Assembly: GCF_000808535.1 (NCBI RefSeq)
Contig: NZ_JWLV01000017.1
Coordinates: 62,001 to 126,000 of the forward strand
Origin: Vibrio sinaloensis
Lineage (GTDB): Bacteria > Pseudomonadota > Gammaproteobacteria > Enterobacterales > Vibrionaceae
Direction: 5' to 3'
DNA: 64,000 nt
Position 1 is the stretch's first letter. The number at the start of each line of letters is the position of its first letter. The notes below the pieces were generated by a model. It saw only the letters and a program-made list of their open reading frames with translations. It did not search any database and was not told where the DNA came from. The position numbers were made by a program, and so were the translations under genes. This document shows positions 28,206 to 35,777 of the stretch, one piece after another.

Positions 28206-28841
28206 ATGAAAATTGCTCTAATGATGGAAAACAGCCAAGCACCAAAAAATGCGATGGTTGCCGCTGAACTGAACCAAGTTGCGGGTGGACTAGGTCATGA
28301 CGTATTTAATGTCGGTATGAGGGATGAAAATGATCACCACCTAACGTACATCCATCTTGGTATTATGGCGAGCATTTTACTGAACTCAAAATCCGTTGAT
28401 TTTGTTGTAACGGGTTGTGGTACTGGCCAAGGCGCGATGATGTCAAGCAACCTCCACCCAGGGGTTGTATGTGGTTATTGCTTAGAGCCGTCAGACGCTT
28501 TCTTGTTCAACCAGATCAACAACGGCAACGCGATCTCTTTAGCGTTTGCTAAAGGTTTTGGCTGGGCTGGAGAGCTTAATGTTCGCTACATCTTTGAGAA
28601 AGCGTTCACCGGTGAGCGAGGTCAAGGTTATCCAGTAGAGCGCGCTGCACCACAGCAAGCGAACGCTGCTATCCTAAATGATGTCAAAGCGGCGGTAGCG
28701 AAAGACGTGATTGAATCTCTACGAGCTATTGACCAAGAGTTGGTGAAAACAGCAGTGGGTGGTGCTCAGTTCCAAGAGTGTTTCTTCTCTAACTGCCAAG
28801 TGCCAGAAATGGCAGAGTACGTGAAGTCTTTGATCGACTAG
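28206..28841 (+). CDS. RpiB/LacAB-family sugar isomerase, probable replacement for KduI
   Basis: The 211-residue protein has an RpiB-like core with the active-site motif VVTGCGTGQGAMMSSN (the cysteine and GTG loop of ribose-5-phosphate isomerase B) and an extended C-terminal region ending in FFSNCQVPEMAEYVKSL. The island has no kduI gene, so this enzyme probably performs the 5-keto-4-deoxyuronate isomerisation. RpiB-family DhuI does this in streptococci, and I recall the name spiX for such a gene in KdgR-regulon comparisons. GGGAGAA precedes the ATG at 28206, and a terminator follows. Confidence 0.8.
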   Translation: MKIALMMENSQAPKNAMVAAELNQVAGGLGHDVFNVGMRDENDHHLTYIHLGIMASILLNSKSVDFVVTGCGTGQGAMMSSNLHPGVVCGYCLEPSDAFLFNQINNGNAISLAFAKGFGWAGELNVRYIFEKAFTGERGQGYPVERAAPQQANAAILNDVKAAVAKDVIESLRAIDQELVKTAVGGAQFQECFFSNCQVPEMAEYVKSLID

Positions 28842-28875
28842 AAACGCACTCACTACTCATTAATCGGGAATAAGT

Positions 28876-28905
28876 AAAGCTAGCACTCTGTGCTGGCTTT
28901 TTTTT
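28876..28905 (+). terminator. Rho-independent terminator after the kduD operon
   Basis: AAAGCTAGCAC and GTGCTGGCTTT form an eleven-pair stem with one wobble around TCT and run into eight T. Confidence 0.88.
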
Positions 28906-28952
28906 GTTTGCCTCATTCTTGGCGCAAAATGGATTGTTAGATCTTGTTCACA

Positions 28953-28974
28953 TTAAAATGAACCGTTGTTTTAA
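28953..28974. promoter_or_regulatory. KdgR-like box, kdgK-eda operon
   Basis: An imperfect palindrome with TTAAAA and TTTTAA outer arms carries the core GAACCGTTGTTT, which recurs at 35683-35708. It lies 64 bases upstream of the kdgK start. Confidence 0.6.
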
Positions 28975-29037
28975 AAAAATATTTTAAGTGGTTTGTTTGT
29001 GGGATAATAACCCTATTAAGTGAATTGGAGACTGACT

Positions 29038-29967
29038 ATGAACCCAATAAAACGTGTTGCAGTAATTGGCGAATGCATGGTTGAGCTGAAAAAAATCGAT
29101 GGCTCAGTTCAACAAAGTTTTGGTGGTGATACGCTAAATACCGCAGTGTATCTTTCTCGACTCACCCATGCCCATGGAGTGAACACTTCTTATGTGACTG
29201 GGTTAGGAAAAGATCCTTTCAGTAAAGAAATGATAGAGGCTTGGCAAGAAGAGCACATCAATACTGAGTTGGTGTACCGCTCTGAAACGAAACTTCCGGG
29301 TATTTACGCGATTGAGACTGATGAGAGTGGAGAGCGAAGCTTTTACTACTGGCGAAATGATTCTGCAGCAAAATACTGGCTGCGAGAACGCGCACTGCTT
29401 TCTTTTGCCAAAGATCTTTGTGCTCATCAAATGGTATATCTAAGTGGTATCAGCTTAGCCATCTTAGCGCCAGATTGCCGTCAGTCTTTGATCAACTTGC
29501 TGGCTTTATGTCGCAGAGATGGGGTAAAGATTGTGTTCGACAACAACTTTAGGCCAGCACTATGGGAAAGCAAAGAGCAGGCTCGTGCCCTATACAAAGA
29601 AATTCTGTCGATCACGGACATCGCGTTTTTGACTTTCGAAGATGAGCAAGCGCTCTATGGCGATGAGCAAGAACTTGAAGCGATAGAGCGAACACAAGCA
29701 CTCGGTGTGGAAGAAATTGTCATTAAACGAGGTGGGGAGGCGTGTTATATCGTCACCTCTGAAGGGTGGAATACCGTGGCACCACAAGAGGTAGAACAGA
29801 TTATTGATACCACCGCTGCCGGGGATTCCTTTAGCGCAGGCTACTTAGCTAAACGTATTTTAGGAGGAACAAGCACCGAAGCGGCCGAAGCCGGCCATGC
29901 GGTCGCGGGTACGGTCATTCAACATCGTGGTGCTATCATTGCCAATAAGCTAATGCCAACAATTTAA
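29038..29967 (+). CDS. kdgK: 2-dehydro-3-deoxygluconokinase
   Basis: The 309-residue PfkB-family sugar kinase starts VAVIGECMVELKK, continues with SFGGDTLNTAVYLSRL and VFDNNFRPALW, and ends with the catalytic DTTAAGDSFSAGYLA. These features are those of KdgK, which phosphorylates 2-keto-3-deoxygluconate. The ATG at 29038 has TTGGAG upstream. The gene lies 15 bases before eda, so both final steps of the pathway are co-transcribed, behind a KdgR-like box. Confidence 0.95.
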   Translation: MNPIKRVAVIGECMVELKKIDGSVQQSFGGDTLNTAVYLSRLTHAHGVNTSYVTGLGKDPFSKEMIEAWQEEHINTELVYRSETKLPGIYAIETDESGERSFYYWRNDSAAKYWLRERALLSFAKDLCAHQMVYLSGISLAILAPDCRQSLINLLALCRRDGVKIVFDNNFRPALWESKEQARALYKEILSITDIAFLTFEDEQALYGDEQELEAIERTQALGVEEIVIKRGGEACYIVTSEGWNTVAPQEVEQIIDTTAAGDSFSAGYLAKRILGGTSTEAAEAGHAVAGTVIQHRGAIIANKLMPTI

Positions 29968-29982
29968 TAAACGGAAATACAA

Positions 29983-30612
29983 ATGAAAACACTTAATCAA
30001 CAGTTATCAGAAATTAAAGTTGTTCCTGTCATCGCGATTAAAGATGCGTCGAAGGCTGTGAAACTCGCTCAGGTCTTGATCGAAAATGGCTTGCCTTGTG
30101 CGGAAGTGACCTTTCGAACCGAACAGGCGGCATTGGCAATGAAAGCCATGCGTGAAGCGTACCCAGATATGCTGATTGGCGCTGGAACCGTTCTAAATAC
30201 ACAACACGTTGACCAAGCGATCGAGGCTGGCGTTGATTTCGTTGTGAGCCCAGGTTTCAACCCTGAAACGGTCAAGTATTGCCAACAGCGCAATGTTGCT
30301 ATTGTACCGGGAGTCAACAATCCGAGTTTAGTCGAACAAGCCATGGCGATGGGGCTCGATACATTGAAGTTTTTCCCAGCAGAGCCTTCTGGTGGTGTCG
30401 CAATGCTCAAGGCACTAACGGCAGTTTACCCAGTTAAGTTTATGCCGACGGGTGGCGTTAGCCCGAGCAATGTAAACGACTACCTAGCCATTAACAGCGT
30501 ACTGGCTTGTGGTGGTACTTGGATGGTGCCCAATGATTTGATTGACAACGAAAAATGGGATGAGCTGGCAACGCTTGTCTCTGAAGTCGCTGGTGTTATC
30601 AACCCACAATAA
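29983..30612 (+). CDS. eda: KDPG aldolase
   Basis: The 209-residue class I aldolase cleaves 2-keto-3-deoxy-6-phosphogluconate to pyruvate and glyceraldehyde-3-phosphate. Visible motifs are EVTFRTEQAALAM, IGAGTVLN, VVSPGFNPE and the Schiff-base lysine in LKFFPAEPSGG. It is the last gene of the kdgK operon and ends at a terminator shared with the convergent symporter gene. Confidence 0.95.
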   Translation: MKTLNQQLSEIKVVPVIAIKDASKAVKLAQVLIENGLPCAEVTFRTEQAALAMKAMREAYPDMLIGAGTVLNTQHVDQAIEAGVDFVVSPGFNPETVKYCQQRNVAIVPGVNNPSLVEQAMAMGLDTLKFFPAEPSGGVAMLKALTAVYPVKFMPTGGVSPSNVNDYLAINSVLACGGTWMVPNDLIDNEKWDELATLVSEVAGVINPQ

Positions 30613-30640
30613 TACAATTTGTGCTTCGCCACTTTGATTT

Positions 30641-30667
30641 GCGCCTCGTTGATACGAGGCGCTTTTT
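30641..30667 (+). terminator. Terminator between eda and the first symporter gene
   Basis: GCGCCTCG and CGAGGCGC pair perfectly around TTGATA and are followed by TTTTTATT. Confidence 0.85.
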
Positions 30668-30673
30668 ATTGCC

Positions 30674-32401
30674 TTAAGCGTGGCTGGTCTTTGGACGATG
30701 AATGGAACCATTAAGCCCAAAACCTGACAGAATGATGAGTGTTGCAATAGCAAGGTAAACCCATCTGTCTGAAATTGTTGGAAAAAGCCCAATCATGCCA
30801 ATACAGAGCCCTAATACAATACATAACTTGCCCAAGTATTGTCCGTGCCTTGCGTCCACTTGAGCTTGCTCTTTCTCAGCTAACGGCGTATTGAGCCGTG
30901 TCAGCAATAGCTGGCTTCGTTGTGACGGTTGATAAAACCGCGCTGTCAAACAGAAGAAACCACCAGTAAACACAATATGAGCTGCCAACGTACTGACGAT
31001 ATGTAAATCCACTTGCTCTCGAGGGGTCAGTGCTGCCCAGCCTAGCAATGTTGCCAGTTGATTAACATCGAAGAGAAAGAACATACCTGCCGAGACGATA
31101 AGACCAAATAGAATGGTTGCCCATCCCGACCAGTCTGGGGTTCTCAGAAAAATAAGCGCGAGAAGTGACGGGATGGTCAGCGGCATTTGAATGAAAGCGC
31201 TAAACAGCATCATCAGCTCAAACAGGCTATAGCGTTCGACCAAACTAAACAGAATTGCCGTTATCGCAGCGATCATCCCACTTGCAATCGTCGCACTCTT
31301 ACTCATTCGAAGTTGGTCTATTTCACTGGCTTGTGGATTGATTATGGTTTGATAGACGTTGCGCACCACAATCCCTGCGTTTCGATTGAGTGCAGCCGTC
31401 ATTGGTGCAACCGTTGCTGCTAACATCGCCACCAGCACAAGGCCAAGTAGCCCTTTTGGCATGTATTCAGTGATGAAATACAGGTAAGCGCCATTGTTGG
31501 CGGAGTGACCAAGACTTGGAAAAGCGTCATGTAGGTTAATGTTGAGCGCAGCGACGACCCACGACGGCGCAAACCAGAGCACAGGAGCTATCACAAACAA
31601 AACGGCGGCAAGAAGGGCCGATTTGGTGGCTTGCGATTCGTTGACAGTGGCAAGAAAGCGGTAGCTGCTGATACTGTTGTTGGTACTGAATGATTGCTGG
31701 AGGAGCATCGCACATGCCCAAGCAACGAAGATTTGCCAATACGTAATGTCTTGACCTACCCAATTGGCCCATGATGCTTGCTCAGGTATACCTCCATTTA
31801 TGTGTAGTTCCTTTAACGCGTATATGCCAACAATCACAGTAATCGCAACAAGCAATATCAGTTGAACGACATTAGTGGCGGATACCGCCCAAGTTCCGCC
31901 AGACAGAGCAATGAATGTGACTACTATTGAGATCACGACGATGGTCAGTTGAACGTTAATCATGAAGGTCGCTGCTAAGAATGAGGCCAGCCCGTTTAAC
32001 CATATGGAGCATGCAATTAACGTGATTGGGAAACTTAGCCAAGTAAAAGCTTGTTCTGAGGTGTTACCAAACCTCAGGCGTATCACTTCCATTGCTGTCT
32101 CGACTCTCAGCCGACGGTAACGTTTGGCGAAATAAGCGGCGGCAACAAAGAACCCAAGTGCGTTTCCCCAAAAAACAAACAGGATGCTTATCCCATCTTC
32201 ATAGGCTTTTGCTGCGGCGCCAGTGAATGTCCACGCCGAAAACTGTGTCATAAAGGCGGTCGCACCGGCCATCCACCAAACCATGGAGCCGCCCCCTTGA
32301 ATAAAGCTACTCGACGAGGTTGCAAACTTTCTAAACAGATATGCGGCAAAGCCAATAAAGGCGAAATAACCGACGATAATTACCCAATCTAGCTGCGTCA
32401 C
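30674..32401 (-). CDS. Sodium:solute symporter (SSS family), probable uronate/oligogalacturonide uptake
   Basis: The 575-residue inner-membrane protein has about fourteen membrane segments and SSS signatures such as GGGSMVWWMAGATAFMTQFS, AWTFTGAAAKAYEDG and MLAATVAPMTAALNRNAGI. It resembles the symporter at 35778 throughout but is clearly distinct from it. Related SSS proteins import unsaturated uronates in alginate- and pectin-using vibrios. The start is a GTG at 32401 with AAAGGAA upstream. A perfect KdgR-like palindrome lies 18 bases before the start, placing it under pectin control. Confidence 0.88.
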   Translation of the reverse strand: MTQLDWVIIVGYFAFIGFAAYLFRKFATSSSSFIQGGGSMVWWMAGATAFMTQFSAWTFTGAAAKAYEDGISILFVFWGNALGFFVAAAYFAKRYRRLRVETAMEVIRLRFGNTSEQAFTWLSFPITLIACSIWLNGLASFLAATFMINVQLTIVVISIVVTFIALSGGTWAVSATNVVQLILLVAITVIVGIYALKELHINGGIPEQASWANWVGQDITYWQIFVAWACAMLLQQSFSTNNSISSYRFLATVNESQATKSALLAAVLFVIAPVLWFAPSWVVAALNINLHDAFPSLGHSANNGAYLYFITEYMPKGLLGLVLVAMLAATVAPMTAALNRNAGIVVRNVYQTIINPQASEIDQLRMSKSATIASGMIAAITAILFSLVERYSLFELMMLFSAFIQMPLTIPSLLALIFLRTPDWSGWATILFGLIVSAGMFFLFDVNQLATLLGWAALTPREQVDLHIVSTLAAHIVFTGGFFCLTARFYQPSQRSQLLLTRLNTPLAEKEQAQVDARHGQYLGKLCIVLGLCIGMIGLFPTISDRWVYLAIATLIILSGFGLNGSIHRPKTSHA

Positions 32402-32418
32402 ATTTTTTTCCTTTCAAT

Positions 32419-32437
32419 TTTAAAACGCTGTTTTAAA
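32419..32437. promoter_or_regulatory. KdgR-like box, first symporter gene
   Basis: TTTAAAAC and GTTTTAAA are perfect eight-base inverted arms around GCT, immediately upstream of the minus-strand symporter gene. Confidence 0.65.
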
Positions 32438-32508
32438 GATCACAATTTGAACAGGTGTCTCTTCAGATTTGTGTTTCTCTCTATATATTAAAACTAAGTT
32501 TACTATAA

Positions 32509-32527
32509 AACAAAACGGTGTTTTAAA
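32509..32527. promoter_or_regulatory. KdgR-like box at the kdgM start
   Basis: AAAAC-GGT-GTTTT lies within an A/T-rich palindromic context and ends one base before the kdgM ATG. Bound repressor would block both RNA polymerase passage and the ribosome site region. Confidence 0.5.
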
Positions 32528-33223
32528 ATGAAAATAAAACTGTTAACCCTATCCATCCTATTCGCGGTGACTTCAACTGCGGCATCTGCTGCCTCTATCA
32601 ACTTACGACATGAATTCATGCCAGATCGTGATGGTGACAAGCATCGTGACAGAATTACGGTGTCTCACCGTTTTGAAAATGGCATTGGTTTTTCCGTTGA
32701 GGCTAAGTGGCGCCACGATGACGATCAGTTTATGTCGGGAATGAAGAGTGGTGGCCATGAAGTCGGTGTTAGCTACAACTATCAATTGACAGAAAACTGG
32801 ACGCTTCAACCTTCTTATGCAGCGGATGCATCAAGCTCATCAACTACGCATAAATACAACCTACGCGCGATAACAAAGTTGACCGATAACTGGGGCGCTA
32901 ATGTGCGTTATCGATATGGCGATCAGCGACGTGTTAATGGTGACAATTCAAGCTATCACCAGTGGAACGTGGTCACGGACTATCGCTTAAGCTGGGGTAA
33001 GGTCGGCGTTGATCTTGAATACAAAGATTTGGAGTCGGGAGCGGGTGGTTGGAAAGACAAAGATCGCGACCATTTAGTGAACTTCTTTGCCGAATATAGC
33101 CAGCTGTCGAGTGGGTGGGTTCCGTTCGTTGAAGTCGGAGCATTGACCTTTGATAAAGACAATGACGGTTATAAAGACGACTACGCAATGCGTTATCGTT
33201 TTGGCGTGAAATACAGCTTTTAA
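32528..33223 (+). CDS. kdgM: KdgM-type oligogalacturonate outer-membrane porin
   Basis: The 231-residue protein has a signal peptide (cleavage after STAASA) and alternating hydrophobic residues of a small beta-barrel, with LRHEFMPDRDGDKHRDRITVS near the mature N-terminus and a terminal aromatic strand ending in KYSF. KdgM porins pass acidic oligogalacturonides, and the many basic and acidic residues agree with that. No strong ribosome site exists: GGTG lies eight bases upstream inside the KdgR-like box. The lyase gene follows after 12 bases. Confidence 0.9.
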   Translation: MKIKLLTLSILFAVTSTAASAASINLRHEFMPDRDGDKHRDRITVSHRFENGIGFSVEAKWRHDDDQFMSGMKSGGHEVGVSYNYQLTENWTLQPSYAADASSSSTTHKYNLRAITKLTDNWGANVRYRYGDQRRVNGDNSSYHQWNVVTDYRLSWGKVGVDLEYKDLESGAGGWKDKDRDHLVNFFAEYSQLSSGWVPFVEVGALTFDKDNDGYKDDYAMRYRFGVKYSF

Positions 33224-33235
33224 GGAGTCGGCAAA

Positions 33236-35476
33236 ATGAAAAAACATACGCTTGCACTTTGCCTCGCAGCGGCTCTGATCCCACAGGCTTATGCTGAGAC
33301 ACTATCTTCTGACAACTTGGTATGGAAGGCCGTCACTTTTGGACAATCAACTGATTTAAACTTTGGTTCAACCATTTTGCCTGAAAAAGTTGGGCTGAAT
33401 CAGGTGACGGTCAATGGGAAAGAAGTGAAGGAAGGGCCACTAGAACAGCGTTTCACGATTGAAAGTCGAGGTGGAAAACTGGCCAATTCACATGAAGGGT
33501 TAACCTTCTATTACACGGAGATTCCAACGAGCTACAACTTCACGCTGTCTGCGGATATTGAACTGATTCAGCTTGGCCCAGAAACCGGCGCGACACCGAA
33601 TCGTCAGGAAGGCGCGGGCATTATGGTCCGCGATATTGTTGGCGCTGAGCGATTGGTACCGCAACCCGAAGGGCATGAAGAGTTTCCTTCTGCATCGAAC
33701 ATGGTGATGAACCTATTGCGTTCTCACTCACGCACCAATGATGGCATGGTGAACATCAACGCATCGTTTCGAGAAGGTGTTTATCAACCTTGGGGAACGG
33801 CGGGTAACCGTTTGAGCCGCGTGGATTACAGGGAAGGTGTGAGTTACGGAGAGACCGAACGCTACTCTATGAGCTTGACACGCACTAATGAAGGATTTGA
33901 AGTTGCTTACCGTAATGGCGAGGAACATCTCAAACATCATGTCGCTGGCGCCAATGCGAATATTGTTGAGATGCAAGATGCTGAGAGTCAATACGTCGGT
34001 TTCTTTGCTTCCAGAAACGCGAAAGTTAATGTGGAAAACGTTGAGTTGGCATTGTCACCAGCGAAGACGGTCAACGCGCCTAAGTTCCAAGCCAAGCAAG
34101 ATGAGGTGGTGTTCCAAGTCGCGTCGCCAAGCGTGTCGGTTGTTGATGATTACACCTTGCAAGCTCGATCCAATTACAGTGGCGTATATCAAGTTCACCA
34201 TCAGGGATTCTTACTTGATGAAGCAAAAGTGAATGCCGGTGATCTGTACCGTCATGCGATACTGTTGAAAGACGCATCACAAGTCTTTGATATTACGTTT
34301 ACACCGATTGAAGGTCCGAGCGTTAAACCGGTTAAAGAGTCGATTGTGGTTGAGCGTGTCGAGATTTCGAATCCAAACGCCATGTATGTGTCACCTACAG
34401 GGACTTCAGCTGGTACAGGCAGTTCCACTCAGCCGTTAGACTTAGAAAGCGCGATACAGATGTTGCCACCTGGTGGTGTAATAAAGCTGCTTTCTGGTGA
34501 TTATGATGCGACGACCATTCCAATTTCTGCCAGTGGTAGTGCGGATGCAGTGAAAACGTTGACCAAAGCTGGCGACAATGTTCGTTTTGTCGGCAATCTG
34601 ATTCATGAAGCCAACTATTGGAAATACGAAGACATCGAAGTTTCAGGGGCGCTTTTTGTTGTTCATGGTAGTCACAACACGTTCGAAAGAATGACCACGC
34701 ATGGCGCGCCAGACACAGGGTTCCAAATTACGTCACCAGAGCGTATTGGTCGAGCACTTTGGGCAAGCTACAACACAGTTATCGACAGCGAAAGTTACAA
34801 CAACATGGATCCTTCGCAAATTAACGCGGACGGCTTTGCCGCTAAGATGCGTGTTGGAGACGGAAACACCTTCATCCGCTGTGTTGCTCACCACAATATT
34901 GATGATGGATGGGATTTGTTCAACAAAGTTGAAGATGGTCCAAATGGTGCCGTGACCATTATCGACTCCATTGCTTTCAGTAATGGACGTACGCTCGATG
35001 TGGCCAATAAAGGTGGGACGATCGGTAACGGCTTTAAACTAGGCGGTGAGGGACTTCCAGTGCCGCATGTAATCAAAAACAGCTTGTCATTTAACAATAA
35101 CATGGATGGCTTCACGGACAACTTTAACCCCGGAACGGTGACGGTGAGCAACAACATTGCCATCGACAATAAGCGGTTTAATTTCTTGTTCCGTCAAAGC
35201 CCTTACTCACAAGAGGTCAAACAGGGAGTCTTTAGCAACAACAAATCGCTTCGCTTCCACGTTGACAGTCGTTACGACGATGTCGTCAATAGCAGTGAAG
35301 CCTCAAACAATCGCTTTATCTCTGATGGAGTGACTGTGGATGTGCAAGGCAAACCCGTCGATATGACGCAATTCAAACGCTTGAAACAGGCATCGATTAT
35401 CGATCTTGAACAACCAGTGCCGGGTATGCTTGAAGCGAAAGCCGTTAAAGCGTTGATAGACAGCTCGTTGAACTGA
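33236..35476 (+). CDS. pelX: Exopolygalacturonate lyase, polysaccharide lyase family 9
   Basis: The 746-residue protein has a Sec signal peptide (cleavage after PQAYA), an N-terminal region of about 360 residues with beta-sandwich character, and a C-terminal parallel beta-helix beginning near AMYVSPTGTSAGTGSSTQPL. The helix rungs contain repeated Asn/Asp ladders and the region DPSQINADGFAAKMRVGDGN, typical of PL9. PelX in Dickeya is a periplasmic exo-lyase releasing unsaturated digalacturonate from chain ends. AAGGAG precedes the ATG. It is co-transcribed with the porin and ends at a strong terminator. Confidence 0.9.
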   Translation: MKKHTLALCLAAALIPQAYAETLSSDNLVWKAVTFGQSTDLNFGSTILPEKVGLNQVTVNGKEVKEGPLEQRFTIESRGGKLANSHEGLTFYYTEIPTSYNFTLSADIELIQLGPETGATPNRQEGAGIMVRDIVGAERLVPQPEGHEEFPSASNMVMNLLRSHSRTNDGMVNINASFREGVYQPWGTAGNRLSRVDYREGVSYGETERYSMSLTRTNEGFEVAYRNGEEHLKHHVAGANANIVEMQDAESQYVGFFASRNAKVNVENVELALSPAKTVNAPKFQAKQDEVVFQVASPSVSVVDDYTLQARSNYSGVYQVHHQGFLLDEAKVNAGDLYRHAILLKDASQVFDITFTPIEGPSVKPVKESIVVERVEISNPNAMYVSPTGTSAGTGSSTQPLDLESAIQMLPPGGVIKLLSGDYDATTIPISASGSADAVKTLTKAGDNVRFVGNLIHEANYWKYEDIEVSGALFVVHGSHNTFERMTTHGAPDTGFQITSPERIGRALWASYNTVIDSESYNNMDPSQINADGFAAKMRVGDGNTFIRCVAHHNIDDGWDLFNKVEDGPNGAVTIIDSIAFSNGRTLDVANKGGTIGNGFKLGGEGLPVPHVIKNSLSFNNNMDGFTDNFNPGTVTVSNNIAIDNKRFNFLFRQSPYSQEVKQGVFSNNKSLRFHVDSRYDDVVNSSEASNNRFISDGVTVDVQGKPVDMTQFKRLKQASIIDLEQPVPGMLEAKAVKALIDSSLN

Positions 35477-35498
35477 TTGATCAATCACCGTGATACTA

Positions 35499-35531
35499 AG
35501 AAGGCTCCCAGTGGGGGCCTTCTGTTTTTTT
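35499..35531 (+). terminator. Rho-independent terminator after the PL9 lyase gene
   Basis: An eleven-pair stem (AGAAGGCTCCC with GGGGGCCTTCT, one wobble) closes a three-base loop and runs into seven T. Confidence 0.9.
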
Positions 35532-35649
35532 GCTAGTTGTCAGCTTGCCGTTGCCACTCACAGAGTGCTCAGAACAGAAAACGCCTATTGGTTGAGGCAG
35601 GTAAAGAACTGACAACAACACTACGTCTATAATTGACAAGATCAACTTA

Positions 35650-35665
35650 GGTGACTTTTATCACA
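35650..35665. promoter_or_regulatory. Probable CRP site upstream of the second symporter gene
   Basis: GGTGA-CTTTTA-TCACA matches the TGTGA-N6-TCACA consensus at nine of ten positions. It lies upstream of two KdgR-like boxes, the usual arrangement for pectin genes under carbon catabolite control. Confidence 0.6.
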
Positions 35666-35682
35666 ATACTAGGCCTAAAATG

Positions 35683-35708
35683 AAAAATGAACCGTTGTTT
35701 CGATTTTT
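35683..35708. promoter_or_regulatory. KdgR-like box A, second symporter gene
   Basis: AAAAAT and ATTTTT outer arms surround GAACCGTTGTTTC, the same core as the kdgK box. Confidence 0.6.
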
Positions 35709-35750
35709 GTCACAGTAACGTTTGTTTTTTGAAATTATAATTTTCTTAAA

Positions 35751-35767
35751 TTAAAACAGCGTTTCGA
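35751..35767. promoter_or_regulatory. KdgR-like box B, second symporter gene
   Basis: AAAC-AGC-GTTT within TTAAAACAGCGTTTCGA matches the box at 32419-32437 read on the other strand. It ends 10 bases before the ATG. Confidence 0.5.
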
Positions 35768-35777
35768 GGTTTCTGAT

